This document shows, one piece after another, positions 8,537 to 17,365 of a DNA stretch of 56,087 nucleotides; positions within the stretch are counted from its first letter, which is position 1, and each line of letters opens with the position of its first letter. The translations under genes and the position numbers were made by a program. The DNA lies in IMG/VR virus record IMGVR_UViG_3300036859_001061, positions 1 to 56,087 of that record; one strand, given 5' to 3'. This DNA is from a virus. The notes below the pieces were generated by a model. That model saw only the letters and a list, made by a program, of their open reading frames with translations, made no database searches and had not been told where the DNA came from.

Positions 8537-8948
8537 CGCCGAAGAGTTTCCGCGAGACCTGGATCTTCACGCGCTCGTCGAGCAGCACCTTCGTCCGGTC
8601 GGTGCACACGAGCGGCCGATCGTCCGCGGCGACGATGCCGCGCCAGGAGACAATCCCTTTCTGCATCAGCTCGTCGCTGACGGCCTGCTGGTCGACGACC
8701 TCGAAAAGCTGCCGGCCGCCGGCCGGGTTCTTCTCGAGGCGCGTGTGTTTCTTGATCACGGCGTTGTGGTCGGCGTCCGGGATCGGCTGCAGCAGGATGA
8801 TGACCGCTTCCGTGCCGTCGTCCTCGCGCATCTCCTCGCCGGTGTAGGGGTCGCGCACCACGAGCTTGACGAGCTCGGTGTTCGTTTCCCCGGTGGAGCG
8901 GACGCTATTCATCCGCAGCGCCCGCACGGTCTTCTTAGTCTCGGTCAT
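8499..8948 (-). CDS. Tail assembly chaperone, upstream frame
   Basis: 149 aa from ATG (MTETKKTVRALRMNSVRS). Contains VRDPYTGEEMREDDGTEAVIILLQPIPDADHNAVIKKHTR, of the type seen in siphovirus tail-assembly chaperones, then a folded C-terminal half. It lies just after the tail tube gene and before the tape measure. The stop lies inside the overlap with the next frame, which starts one base later in phase (see finding). The chaperone would bind the tape measure before tube polymerisation. Confidence 0.65.
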   Translation of the reverse strand: MTETKKTVRALRMNSVRSTGETNTELVKLVVRDPYTGEEMREDDGTEAVIILLQPIPDADHNAVIKKHTRLEKNPAGGRQLFEVVDQQAVSDELMQKGIVSWRGIVAADDRPLVCTDRTKVLLDERVKIQVSRKLFGVEAVEVAAESFR

Positions 8949-9027
8949 CAGGTCCGGCCCTCCAGCCGGGAGGGAGTGTCTTTTTCCGTGCATAAAATGC
9001 GCAGAAACCGATACCCCCCGAGTCTGC

Positions 9028-10098
9028 CTACGCGAACGGGTTCACCGACGCGATCCCGGTGGTCGTCACCCGGATCGGCTTCGTGACGCCGGCCATCCCA
9101 GTCGGCGCCGCCGTCGTGTCGAGCGCCTCGAGCGCGATCTTTGGCTCGCCCTGCTGCACCGTCGGCAACGGCGCCGCGTACGACATCACCGCCAGGTTCG
9201 GGAGCTCGAACTTCAGCCCCCAGCTCGTCGTCGCGTCGATGAGCGGGCCGGTGAAGATCAGATCGCCCTTGTAGCGCGTCCCGTCCTTGTGCGCGGCGAA
9301 GAACGCCTTCGACGTCGCGTCGTAGCGGGCGAACGTCAGATCGAGCGTGATCTTGGGGAAGCCATTGTCGAGCGGCTGGATGATCGACGGCGAGCCGCCG
9401 ACGAACTTCACATCGATCGGCTGCTCGACGCGCAGCTTCATCGCCGTGAACTTCATGGCGTCTGACGACCCCAGGGCCCCGCCGCTCTGGGCGTTCAGCC
9501 GGATGACGCAGTCCTTGAAGAACCAGCGCCGGCCGAGCGTCGGGAAGGTCAGCGCGCTGATCTGCGTCGCCGTATTGATGGCCGAGTCGACCTTCTCCTG
9601 ATCCCCGGTGAAGAGCCAATCGACTTCCATCCGGCCCATCTCGCCGATTCGCATCTCGAAGCCGCTGAAGACCGCCCCCGGCACTTCGGCGACGTCCTGG
9701 ACCTTGTCCCGGACGATCGTGGCATAGAGCGTCGAGCGGGTCGTCGCCGGCTCGAACGTGTTGGTGTAGACAGTCGACGTGCCGATCTGCACGGGCGCGG
9801 TCCCGCCGGTCCCGAGCGCGAGGGCGAACAGAATGTTCTGCCACACGTCGTGGTAGTGCAGGAACATCGGGAGCTGGGTCTGCACCGCCTCGAGGTTGCT
9901 GACCTGGATGGCCCCGATGAAGTTGCGGGTCGCGACGTCTTCCTTCGCGATCTGCCGCTTGTTCTGAATATCGACGTCGTCGCGCAGGTAGTGCCCGTCG
10001 CCGGCGCCGACGGCCGTCGCGGTCGCCGACCCCAGGCTCCAGGACCCGGCGGTCGCGATATTGATCCCCACCTTCGTTTCGCGTGCGGTGACACCCAT
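9028..10098 (-). CDS. Major tail (tube) protein
   Basis: 356 aa, ATG preceded by an AGGAGG-like box. The protein is beta-rich throughout with few Cys. The N-terminal third contains GDGHYLRDDVDIQNKRQIAKEDVATRN, typical of long tail-tube subunits; the C-terminal third (PLIDATTSWGLKFELPNLAVMSYAAPLP) fits an inserted Ig-like or tube beta-barrel fold. It lies between the head-tail connector genes and the chaperone pair. Alternative: another abundant virion protein. Confidence 0.7.
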   Translation of the reverse strand: MGVTARETKVGINIATAGSWSLGSATATAVGAGDGHYLRDDVDIQNKRQIAKEDVATRNFIGAIQVSNLEAVQTQLPMFLHYHDVWQNILFALALGTGGTAPVQIGTSTVYTNTFEPATTRSTLYATIVRDKVQDVAEVPGAVFSGFEMRIGEMGRMEVDWLFTGDQEKVDSAINTATQISALTFPTLGRRWFFKDCVIRLNAQSGGALGSSDAMKFTAMKLRVEQPIDVKFVGGSPSIIQPLDNGFPKITLDLTFARYDATSKAFFAAHKDGTRYKGDLIFTGPLIDATTSWGLKFELPNLAVMSYAAPLPTVQQGEPKIALEALDTTAAPTGMAGVTKPIRVTTTGIASVNPFA

Positions 10099-10160
10099 GA
10101 TGGACTCCTACCTCCTCGTCCGGCTGCGCGCCGGCGCCGCGTGAGATCCGCCGTCGCCTG

Positions 10161-10364
10161 CTACGCGCGCGCCCAGTGATCCGGGTGCTGCGTGACGAGG
10201 TACGTCGCGAACTCCGCGTCTGATTCCTGGTAGACCCGTCCGGGTTCCAGTTGGCCATACCGGGGCGACTCCGCGTCCGGGGGGCCGACGTAGCGCAGAT
10301 CGACCGGCCCGCTGGCCGGCGCCGCGCTCGTCGTGGATGCCGCGCGTGTGTCCTTTTTCGCCAT
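10161..10364 (-). CDS. Small phage structural/accessory protein
   Basis: 67 aa from MAKKDTRAAS. The low-complexity Ala/Ser/Thr N-terminus is followed by a compact motif VDLRYVGPPDAESPRYGQLEPGRVYQESDAEFATYLVTQHPDHWARA. Short proteins with this YVG...G..Y.....FA..L...H..W pattern occur next to head-tail joining genes in siphoviruses. The role is probably structural; the exact function is unknown. Confidence 0.55.
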   Translation of the reverse strand: MAKKDTRAASTTSAAPASGPVDLRYVGPPDAESPRYGQLEPGRVYQESDAEFATYLVTQHPDHWARA

Positions 10365-10380
10365 GCTCGTGTGTGCTCCT

Positions 10381-10809
10381 CTACGTGCTCGCGTCGAAGT
10401 CGTAGTCGGTCCGGAACGCGAAGCTCGCAATGAGCAGCTCCGTCCCCTTGGGCTGCGTTATCCGCCGAGTGTCAGCCTCGACGTTCCAGCCCTGTGTCCG
10501 CCCGTCGGCCGACAGATACCGGTAGATCTGATCGCCGAGCTGCTCCAGGGCCTCGAACTGCGCGACGCCGGCGAAGGACACGGGCTTGGCGACCCAGACC
10601 TCGAGACGATCAATCCGGACCTCCTGCTCGTTCCCCACCGAGGCCCGGCTGATGGCCCCGGCATCGCCGATCCAGTAGCTGTCCTGGATCAGACTATTCG
10701 GTTGCCGGTCGTGCGAGAAGGCCTGCTGCGCGCGCGCGAGCGATACCGGCGGCTGCTCAAGCACGAGCCGCCAGGCCGCGATGATGCTCGCCAGGTCCGT
10801 CGTCGCCAT
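10381..10809 (-). CDS. Head-tail connector / tail terminator-like protein
   Basis: 142 aa, ATG start. Mixed alpha/beta with an N-terminal helix (DLASIIAAWRLVLEQPPVSLARAQQAFSHDR) and a beta-rich remainder (EVRIDRLEVWVAKPVSF, ELLIASFAFRTDYDF), the profile of small tail-terminator/completion proteins. It lies directly upstream of the tail tube region, which fits a connector. No sequence motif is decisive. Confidence 0.5.
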   Translation of the reverse strand: MATTDLASIIAAWRLVLEQPPVSLARAQQAFSHDRQPNSLIQDSYWIGDAGAISRASVGNEQEVRIDRLEVWVAKPVSFAGVAQFEALEQLGDQIYRYLSADGRTQGWNVEADTRRITQPKGTELLIASFAFRTDYDFDAST

Positions 10810-11631
10810 CTACCCCTCGACCGCCGCCGGCGTCTCCTCGACCGTCAGCGTCACGACGTCCCGCAGCTTCGCCTCTGTCGCCGCAAGGACCTCCCGGTAC
10901 CGGGCGAAGTACTGCTCGTCGGCGATCGCCGTGAAGAGGTGGCCGCACCTGATCGACGGGTCGAGGAGGATGGGAAACCCCGCCGCGCGCACCTTCTCGC
11001 AGAAGGGCACATCCTCCGAAATCATCGGCCAGCCGTCCTCGTTCGCCCGGTACTCGAACCACGGCCGCGGGCCGAGCGCCTGGACGATGGCCAACGGAAT
11101 CAGCGCGCAGCCCATCCCTACGACCTCCTCGGCGCGCAGGCCGTCGGCGTCGACGTCGGCGTAGTCGGCGTCTACCCGGTACTGCCGATACAGCCCCGAG
11201 GCGTGCAGGCGCCCTTCGCGCAGCGCGACCGGGCCGTATGGCATCCGGCGCTGCGTGTAGAACCCGCTCACCACGGCGCCGCGCGGGATGTGCCGCAGCA
11301 GGCGCGCGAAGAGGTCGTCCGGGAAGATCATGTCGGCGTCGAGAAACACGACATGCGTGAAGCCGTCCCGCATCGCCTGCTCGAGCGCCGCGTTCCGGAG
11401 CGCGTCGACGCACGGCATCGACGTGTACCAGGCCATGTCGATCGCCGCGATGCCGAGGTCCGCCTTGACCCGCGGGATGCGGTTGCCCCACCCGAGTCCA
11501 ATGAGGCTCTGCGCGGCCTGGCGATCGACGACGCCGACGTTGTGGCAGATCGCTACGAGCACACGGGGCGCCTCGTCACTCTGAGGCACCGCGCTGACCG
11601 GACCCTCCTGGCGGACTGACGTCTCGCTCAT
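10810..11631 (-). CDS. Glycosyltransferase (GT-A fold), phage-encoded
   Basis: 273 aa. HVVFLDADMIFPDDLF carries the D-x-D metal/nucleotide-sugar motif of GT-A glycosyltransferases, in a context (R.xAL..A...G.T.VV.LDADM) common to phage-encoded members. A C-terminal block SEDVPFCEKVRAAGFPILLDPSIRCGHL resembles the acceptor/EDxxFC region of the same family and is shared with the second glycosyltransferase at 21010-21834. Located inside the head-tail module, it could modify virion proteins; the acceptor is unknown. Confidence 0.7.
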   Translation of the reverse strand: MSETSVRQEGPVSAVPQSDEAPRVLVAICHNVGVVDRQAAQSLIGLGWGNRIPRVKADLGIAAIDMAWYTSMPCVDALRNAALEQAMRDGFTHVVFLDADMIFPDDLFARLLRHIPRGAVVSGFYTQRRMPYGPVALREGRLHASGLYRQYRVDADYADVDADGLRAEEVVGMGCALIPLAIVQALGPRPWFEYRANEDGWPMISEDVPFCEKVRAAGFPILLDPSIRCGHLFTAIADEQYFARYREVLAATEAKLRDVVTLTVEETPAAVEG

Positions 11632-12500
11632 CCGCGCCTCAACGTGATGGGGGTGTAATCTTCAAGCTCGCGCTGGTCGACGACCTCGTCGCGGTTCGTG
11701 TCGAGCGGGATGCCGCCGCCTTCCTTGAGCAACTGGAAAAGATCCAGGGCCTCCTTGCGGTAGCGGTCCGCCTTCTCCTTCCATTCCTCCGGGCGGCCGG
11801 CCCCGCGCTCGAGCCCGTTCAGGACGTAGTAGAGCGCCAGGAGGGTCGCGACCCGCTTCAGCCCGTCCGGCGCGCGGATCGGAAGGATCTGCGACGCGAG
11901 CGTCGAGCCGCTCGTGAGCGCCGCGTCGAGCGACAGCTCCACCCAGAAGTACTCGTCGGCCGTCGGCCCGAGGCGCACGCGCTGCCACGCCGACGGGATC
12001 GTCCAGGTGATCCGGCCGCTCGAGGCAAACGCGGTCGTGCCGTCGGTGGCCGCGAGCGTCGTCCAGCCCGTGCCCCCGCGATACTTCGCGGTCAACGTGC
12101 GACTCTGGGCGTTCAGCGCATCCTTCAGCTTCACCCAGATCCCGTCGAACTGGTAGTCGGCGCCGACGTAGAGCCGGTTCGCGCTGCTGGCGAAGATCGC
12201 CGTCAGGTTGACGTCGTCCTCCTCGTCGTCGACTGCGGCGCTCGTGATGTCGGCGTACGCGCCGCTGACGTAAGACAAGACGTACGCGGGGCTGTGCCGA
12301 TCGAGGATGCGATCGGCGGCGCCGCGGACCTTGGGAAACGCGCATTCGACGAGGATCTTGAGCTCGCGCTTCGCCTCGGCGCGTGCGGTCGGCCAGGTCG
12401 TCGCGCCCCACGGCGCCGGCGACGTGTTCGCGCGAGCCTGCGGCTCGATCGCCGCCAAGTCCGCGTCTGTCACGAGCGTCAGATTGGCCCAGCCACTCAT
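11628..12500 (-). CDS. Phage structural protein (head-tail region)
   Basis: 290 aa. N-terminal helical part (ITLVTDADLAAIE, RAEAKRELKILVECAFP, ADRILDRHSPAYVL), a central Thr/Gly-rich beta domain (LTAKYRGGTGWTTLAATDGTTAF) and a C-terminal helical part (LKRVATLLALYYVLNGLERG) ending with an EF-hand-like DTNRDEVVDQRE loop. The N- and C-terminal blocks match head-tail adaptor style proteins, with a beta insert resembling a carbohydrate-binding domain. Assignment is by context. Confidence 0.5.
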   Translation of the reverse strand: MSGWANLTLVTDADLAAIEPQARANTSPAPWGATTWPTARAEAKRELKILVECAFPKVRGAADRILDRHSPAYVLSYVSGAYADITSAAVDDEEDDVNLTAIFASSANRLYVGADYQFDGIWVKLKDALNAQSRTLTAKYRGGTGWTTLAATDGTTAFASSGRITWTIPSAWQRVRLGPTADEYFWVELSLDAALTSGSTLASQILPIRAPDGLKRVATLLALYYVLNGLERGAGRPEEWKEKADRYRKEALDLFQLLKEGGGIPLDTNRDEVVDQRELEDYTPITLRRG

Positions 12501-12504
12501 CGGG

Positions 12505-12816
12505 TTACCGCCTCACCAGGACCGTCACGGCCAGGCCGTTCGGGAAAAACACATCGAGGCTGCTCGCGTCGCGCGCCTTGAAGCGCAGCTCGTAGGGCGA
12601 CAGATCCGCGTCGAGGTCCACCGCGTCCGGGTTCCACTCGACCTGGCCGACTGCGGCCGACGTCACCGTGACATCGCCGCTCGCGTCGACCGCGGTGCCG
12701 TCCCGGTCGTAGAGCTGCGCGGTGACCGTCAAGCCGGTCAGGACCGCGGCGACCCCGTCGGCCTGCAACGTGAGGGGCACGGGCCCCGTCCAGCCCTCGA
12801 CGAGCTCGAGCGTCAT
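12505..12816 (-). CDS. Small beta-rich phage structural protein
   Basis: 103 aa. The start ATG overlaps the upstream stop (ATGA). Consists of alternating strands (VPLTLQADGVAAVLTGLTVTAQLYDRDG, GQVEWNPDAVDLD, YELRFKARDASSLDVFFPNGLAVTVLV), the layout of an Ig-like or BppU-type tail/baseplate domain. Probably a virion decoration or baseplate component; no specific function is assigned. Confidence 0.5.
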   Translation of the reverse strand: MTLELVEGWTGPVPLTLQADGVAAVLTGLTVTAQLYDRDGTAVDASGDVTVTSAAVGQVEWNPDAVDLDADLSPYELRFKARDASSLDVFFPNGLAVTVLVRR

Positions 12817-13733
12817 GTCGTCGCCTCTGTGAGCACCACGCGCCGCACCGCCAGGCGGCTGAGGACTGTACGCGGCGGCAGCCGCGAGAGCACCGTGGTC
12901 AGGAGCGGCAGATCGCCGAAGACCTGCGCGCCCAGGTTCGCGCCGATCGGCGGGGCCGTCTCCCCCCAGGCGCGCACCGCGATGCGCCAGAGCCGGTCCG
13001 GCGTAATCACGACCCACGGCAGCGGCGGCAACGGTTCAGCCCCGTCCGGCACCGCGCCATTGACGGGCGCCTGGCGGCGCCGCGCCCAGAGACGGGCCGC
13101 GGCCGGCGGCAGCCACGTCACGACATCCGGGGTCGTCGCGGTCGGCGGCTCGACCGGCGCCGCGTCCTCACGCGCCCGCGTCCATGCCATACGCAGCGTC
13201 ATCCGGTCAGCGCCTATCGCCGTCACGTAGTCGGGCGCAGGCACAACCGCCGGCGCCAGCACGGTGTCCCACGCGAACACGGCCTGCGGGGCAAAGCGCC
13301 GCACGAAGTGCGGGAGCACCTCTGGGAAGGTCGAGGCCCAGCTCATCACCGGGACATCGACCTCGACGCCGAAGAGCGGCTGCGGCCGCTGGCCGGGGGT
13401 GGCCCACGAGCGCCGCCACCAGCCGCGGGGCGGCCGGTCGTTCGCCACGAGTTCCGGCACGACCGGGACTGGCGGCGCGACGAGCGGCGGTGGCGTGACA
13501 TCGTAGACGCGCGAGATCAGCGCCCGCGGCGGATCCGGCGATCGCCAGCCCGTCGGCGGATCCGGCGAGCCCTGCGCGTCCGTGGACGGCCGCACACACG
13601 CCTGCAGGCGCGCCGGCGCGAAGGCCCCGCGGAAGCGCGCGAGCTGGGGTTGCGCCAGCCACTTGTCGACCGTGATCGTCTCGGCGCCGCCGGCATCCGG
13701 CAGCATCGGCGCCGTGAGGGGCTGATACTGCAT
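12813..13733 (-). CDS. Phage structural protein, Pro/Trp-rich
   Basis: 306 aa from MQYQPLTAPMLPDAGGA. Proline-rich with repeated aromatic motifs of similar form (DKWLAQPQLARFRGAFAPARLQ; PRGWWRRSWATPGQRPQPLFGVE; PPAAARLWARRRQAPVNGA). The repetition suggests a virion fibre or decoration protein. It begins 2 bp after the upstream stop and overlaps the next gene by 4 bp. No known domain recognised. Confidence 0.45.
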   Translation of the reverse strand: MQYQPLTAPMLPDAGGAETITVDKWLAQPQLARFRGAFAPARLQACVRPSTDAQGSPDPPTGWRSPDPPRALISRVYDVTPPPLVAPPVPVVPELVANDRPPRGWWRRSWATPGQRPQPLFGVEVDVPVMSWASTFPEVLPHFVRRFAPQAVFAWDTVLAPAVVPAPDYVTAIGADRMTLRMAWTRAREDAAPVEPPTATTPDVVTWLPPAAARLWARRRQAPVNGAVPDGAEPLPPLPWVVITPDRLWRIAVRAWGETAPPIGANLGAQVFGDLPLLTTVLSRLPPRTVLSRLAVRRVVLTEATT

Positions 13734-13735
13734 GC

Positions 13736-15025
13736 TCAGCTCGCCGCCTTCAGGCCGGTCAGCCCGGCGGGCGTCGCCTTCCACCCGGGCCGGATCGCCG
13801 GATGTGCCCCGGGCATCCACTGATCCGGTGTGGTGACCGCCGGCGTGTACCCGACATAGAGCCCCATCGCGCTAATCTGCGGGTTCGGCGTCGTGTCGGT
13901 CGACCGTACGCCGATCTGGACCGCGTCGAGAATCGCCGGCGTCCAGGCGCCCGTCGTGTCTGGGTCGGTGTAATCGACGCGCTTCAGCGTGCGCGGCGCG
14001 CCGTCGTCCTGCGTGAACCAGGTCGCCGACGCGAGCCCGATCGCCGCGCTCTCGGTTGAGAAGGCGTTGCTATAGAGCTGCTGGATGTAATTGCACGCCG
14101 CGGCCGACGCCGCGCGCACGCGGGCGAGGATGCCCGTGCAGACGATCGTGTCGGACGGCGAGATGAACGGGCTCGCTGCCGTCAGGTTGTACAGGTTGAC
14201 GCGATCGGTCGCCCCCGTACTGTTGACGAGGAGCGCGATGTACGTCGTCGCGTCATCCGGGGCGATCTCGTCGACTTGCTGATAGGCCGTCTGGCCCGTG
14301 GTGGGCCCGGTGTCCCAATCGGTGCCCTGCGTCCCGCGGTTCGTTGTCGTGCCGTCCGCGTTCGGCGTGAGCAGGATCAGGCGCTCAGCCGGCGGATAGC
14401 CGGTCTCGCTGCCACCGGTGCTGTCGTTCAGCCTGATGTCATCGAAGAACCAGTCGCCCTGCGTCTGCGCCTCCGCCGCGAGGTTCCCGCCGAAGGTGAC
14501 CGACGCCACGCCCGAGGAGATCGAACGCGCCGAGGAGGTCGCGAAGACGGTCGGCGAGTCGAGGATGTCATCAGCCGTCAGGCGCCCCTCGACGACGTGC
14601 GAGCCCGCGACAGGGCTGATGTCGGCCTTGAGGTCGATGCGGTACCACGTGTCGAGCGCGAGCACGGCCGAGGCCGAGCCGATCGTCCCGTCCTCGTCGC
14701 GGAGCTGCAACGTGCCGTCCGCGTTGAGGTCGATCGCGACACGCATCGCGCCAGCCGTGGTCGCGAACAGCATGATCCGATTGGCGGCTGAGGGACGGGT
14801 CGCGATCCGAAGGTAGACGCTGAAGAAGTACGGCCCGTTCGCGTTCGCCGCCGAGAACTGCATGCTGAACGCCTGGGCGGTCCCTGAGACGAGCGACGAG
14901 ATCCGCCCGGCGTAGGAGCCCGTGCGGACCGGAGTGGTGACGACGGTCGGCGCGCCGGTCGTCGCGGCTTCGACGCCGTCGGTCGCCGAGCCCCACTCGA
15001 ACCCGCACATCCAGAGGCGCGCCAT
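13736..15025 (-). CDS. Virion protein with lectin/LamG-like domain
   Basis: 429 aa. The N-terminal ~200 residues follow the concanavalin-like/LamG pattern (FSMQFSAANANGPYFFSVYLRI, DTWYRIDLKADI, GDWFFDDIRLND), a carbohydrate-binding jelly roll. The rest is a Thr/Ser/Asp-rich beta structure (VDEIAPDDATTYIALLVNSTGA; DAVQIGVRSTDTTPNPQI). Such modules occur on phage head or tail decoration proteins that stick to surface glycans. It lies in the glycan-related section together with the beta-helix protein. Confidence 0.6.
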   Translation of the reverse strand: MARLWMCGFEWGSATDGVEAATTGAPTVVTTPVRTGSYAGRISSLVSGTAQAFSMQFSAANANGPYFFSVYLRIATRPSAANRIMLFATTAGAMRVAIDLNADGTLQLRDEDGTIGSASAVLALDTWYRIDLKADISPVAGSHVVEGRLTADDILDSPTVFATSSARSISSGVASVTFGGNLAAEAQTQGDWFFDDIRLNDSTGGSETGYPPAERLILLTPNADGTTTNRGTQGTDWDTGPTTGQTAYQQVDEIAPDDATTYIALLVNSTGATDRVNLYNLTAASPFISPSDTIVCTGILARVRAASAAACNYIQQLYSNAFSTESAAIGLASATWFTQDDGAPRTLKRVDYTDPDTTGAWTPAILDAVQIGVRSTDTTPNPQISAMGLYVGYTPAVTTPDQWMPGAHPAIRPGWKATPAGLTGLKAAS

Positions 15026-17365
15026 CTAGGTCGCGCCTCCGGAGGCGGGGGTGGTCAGAAGGGGAGAAACGCGCCGAGCAGATCGGCGGGCAAGACGTCG
15101 CCCGCTTGCACCACGAGGTACCGCTCGGCCCCGTCGCCGCGCGCGAGCAGCTTCCCGCGCCGGATCATCTCCGCCCGCGAGAGCGTCACCGGGAACGTCA
15201 GGCGCTTGTACGCCGTCGACGTGCGATCGAGCTGATTGCCGACCGTCGACGCCAGGTCGCCGTTCACGACGAAAAGGATCTCGGCCTGAATCAGCGGGTT
15301 CGCGACGTACGTGTAGTAGTCGCACCAGCGATCCGCGCCATCGCCCGTGCAGGCTTCGCCCTGGATCGCGGTCTCGATCGTCGTCAGCAACGCCTGATGT
15401 TGCGCCCGGGTGTCCGGGCCCGAGACGAGCCAGATGATCGTGTACTTCGTGGTTGGTTGCGCGAGCGCCGATGTCGGCGCTGCGAGCATGGCGAGTGCGA
15501 GGAGTGCTGTCGCAGTCAGCAGCTTCCGCATACGTGTCCCTCCTGGAACCCGGGGCACTCCAGCCCGCGGGGAGAGACAGTCTACGCGGAAACGGTCCAG
15601 GTGCAAGCGGCGCGGGACGAAGGTCCCGAAGGGCTCGACCGTCGGGTGCCATCGTCAGCGCGCGCCAGATCCGCGCGAGCCACGCGAGCAGTTCTGGCGC
15701 CGGCGGACTCGCGCGTTCGTACGCGCCCATGTCCCACACCCCATTCGGGCGGGGCGTATGCGCGCGGTCGAAGAGCAGCGACGTCCCGAAGGCGGCGGTG
15801 AAGGTGGCCGCCACGGTCGACATGTCGTACCCCGCGTTGATCGCGGGGCTCCCGGCCTGCAGCGTATAGTCCCGGCTCGCGGCATTCGTGAACAGGGGAT
15901 CCGCCTGGAGCGAGTTGTCGCCCACCACTGTGCCCGCGATCCAGCTCGCCACGCTCGTATAGGTGGCCCCCCAGGAGATCCCGAGGTCCGACCCGTTCTG
16001 GTAGTACAGCTCGTGACTCACTTCGGAATTCGCCCTAACGGTGGAGTTGAAGACCTCGAAATGAAACCCGCCGGCGCCAATGCCCGAGAGGTTCGAGACG
16101 ATGTTGCCGTGCTCGAGGATGACGTTCGTGGCCGAGTTGCCGCCGGACTGAATGCCGCCGGCCGAGCCCTCCACCGTGTTGTGATACAGCCGCAGCGTGC
16201 CGCCGCCGCGATCGGGGTTCAACCCGATGGCGCTCATGTTGTAGACCACGTTGCCGATCCACCACGAGCCCGGATACGTCCCCACGTCCTGCACATTCGT
16301 CGAGACGATGCCATAGACGGCGTTGTACAGCAGATTGTTGATGATCCACGCGTTGTACGGCCCATCACCGGTCGTCGGCCCGTAGTGGATGACGACCAGC
16401 GCGCCCTCGGCTGAATCCACGTCGAGCTGATCGTGCAGCGTATTCTCGCTGATGATGAAGTTGTGGACCTCTTTCAGGTCGATCGCGTTCTCGCGGTTAT
16501 CATGGATGTTGTTCCCGCCGACATAGAAATCGTGCGTGGTGTGATTCGCGTCGTGCCCGTTCCCGAGACCGTCGCCCCCGCAGTGGTACACCTCGTTCGC
16601 CAGGTACCAGGTGAACGTGTGATTGCTCGAGACCCCGAGGCAGTGCAGATCGCTGTTGATGTCGGTCGGCTGAGTCCAGTCGCCGAGGTCGTGCACGAGG
16701 TTCCGGAAGACGACCGCGTAGGAGGAACTGGCCGGGCAGATCCCGCAGCCGGCCAGGTCGACGGTCGTGTTTGTCCCGACGACCTCGGAATCTCGGAAGA
16801 CGACATGGTCGCCGCTGAGTAGCACCATGTCTTGATCGCCGTTCGTTAGTTTGACGTTTTCAACAATGCTGTATGACCCCGACTGGACGAGCGAGCGCGT
16901 GCCGTTCGTGTTGATCGTGATGCGGCCCGCATACGTCGGGCCACGCAGCACGACCGGATTCGCCGCCGTGCCGGTGCCGCCGACCGTGTAGTTCGCGGAG
17001 AGCGTGTAGGGGCCCCCACGCACCTGCACGACGGTCCCCGCCGCCGCCGAACTGATCGTCGGGAGGTTGCAGCGCGGCACGCTCGGCGTCCCGTTGCCCG
17101 CGTCCGAGCAATTGCCGGCCGTGCTATCCACCCAATGGGTGTAGTAGTCGGTGTCCCCGAACAGGTTCGCGACCGTCTCGTTGACGCCGAACGGTGGCGC
17201 GGGGATGCCGGTGTACGACGACGCGGCCGACGTCGTGCTGGTCCCGCTCAGGCGCGTGCCGGAAATGAACTGCCGCCGCCGCGCCACCGCGGGGGTCGTC
17301 GCGTCAGCCGTCATCGTCAGCACGGTCCCGATCACGAGTGCGAGCGTGACGAACGCGCGCGTCAT
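15026..17365 (-). CDS. Parallel beta-helix (pectate-lyase-like) protein
   Basis: Open frame of 779 aa from ATG overlapping the upstream stop (ATGA), with a signal-like N-terminus (TRAFVTLALVIGTVLTMTADA). Residues ~60-560 form repeated right-handed beta-helix rungs with Asn/Gly ladders (VVFRDSEVVGTNTTVDL, NHTTHDFYVGGNNIHDNRENAIDLKEVHNFIISENTLHDQ, GALVVIHYGPTT), ending in the canonical DMGAYE of such proteins. The remaining ~190 residues are Arg/Pro/Ala-rich, look like out-of-frame sequence and fully contain the 15055-15531 gene; the real product probably ends soon after DMGAYE (about 15650). It could be a polysaccharide-degrading or -binding tail/secreted protein. Confidence 0.6.
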   Translation of the reverse strand: MTRAFVTLALVIGTVLTMTADATTPAVARRRQFISGTRLSGTSTTSAASSYTGIPAPPFGVNETVANLFGDTDYYTHWVDSTAGNCSDAGNGTPSVPRCNLPTISSAAAGTVVQVRGGPYTLSANYTVGGTGTAANPVVLRGPTYAGRITINTNGTRSLVQSGSYSIVENVKLTNGDQDMVLLSGDHVVFRDSEVVGTNTTVDLAGCGICPASSSYAVVFRNLVHDLGDWTQPTDINSDLHCLGVSSNHTFTWYLANEVYHCGGDGLGNGHDANHTTHDFYVGGNNIHDNRENAIDLKEVHNFIISENTLHDQLDVDSAEGALVVIHYGPTTGDGPYNAWIINNLLYNAVYGIVSTNVQDVGTYPGSWWIGNVVYNMSAIGLNPDRGGGTLRLYHNTVEGSAGGIQSGGNSATNVILEHGNIVSNLSGIGAGGFHFEVFNSTVRANSEVSHELYYQNGSDLGISWGATYTSVASWIAGTVVGDNSLQADPLFTNAASRDYTLQAGSPAINAGYDMSTVAATFTAAFGTSLLFDRAHTPRPNGVWDMGAYERASPPAPELLAWLARIWRALTMAPDGRALRDLRPAPLAPGPFPRRLSLPAGWSAPGSRRDTYAEAADCDSTPRTRHARSADIGARATNHEVHDHLARLGPGHPGATSGVADDDRDRDPGRSLHGRWRGSLVRLLHVRREPADSGRDPFRRERRPGVDGRQSARSHVDGVQAPDVPGDALAGGDDPAREAARARRRGRAVPRGASGRRLARRSARRVSPLLTTPASGGAT
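15055..15531 (-). CDS. Exported protein of unknown function
   Basis: 158 aa with a standard signal peptide (RKLLTATALLALAMLAAPTSALAQ). The mature part starts TTKYTIIWLVSGPDTRAQHQALLTTIETA and contains a Cys pair (GEACTGDGADRWCDYY). It has normal amino-acid composition and codon use, unlike the overlapping C-terminal extension of the beta-helix frame, so it is probably the true gene here. Function unknown. Confidence 0.55.
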   Translation of the reverse strand: MRKLLTATALLALAMLAAPTSALAQPTTKYTIIWLVSGPDTRAQHQALLTTIETAIQGEACTGDGADRWCDYYTYVANPLIQAEILFVVNGDLASTVGNQLDRTSTAYKRLTFPVTLSRAEMIRRGKLLARGDGAERYLVVQAGDVLPADLLGAFLPF

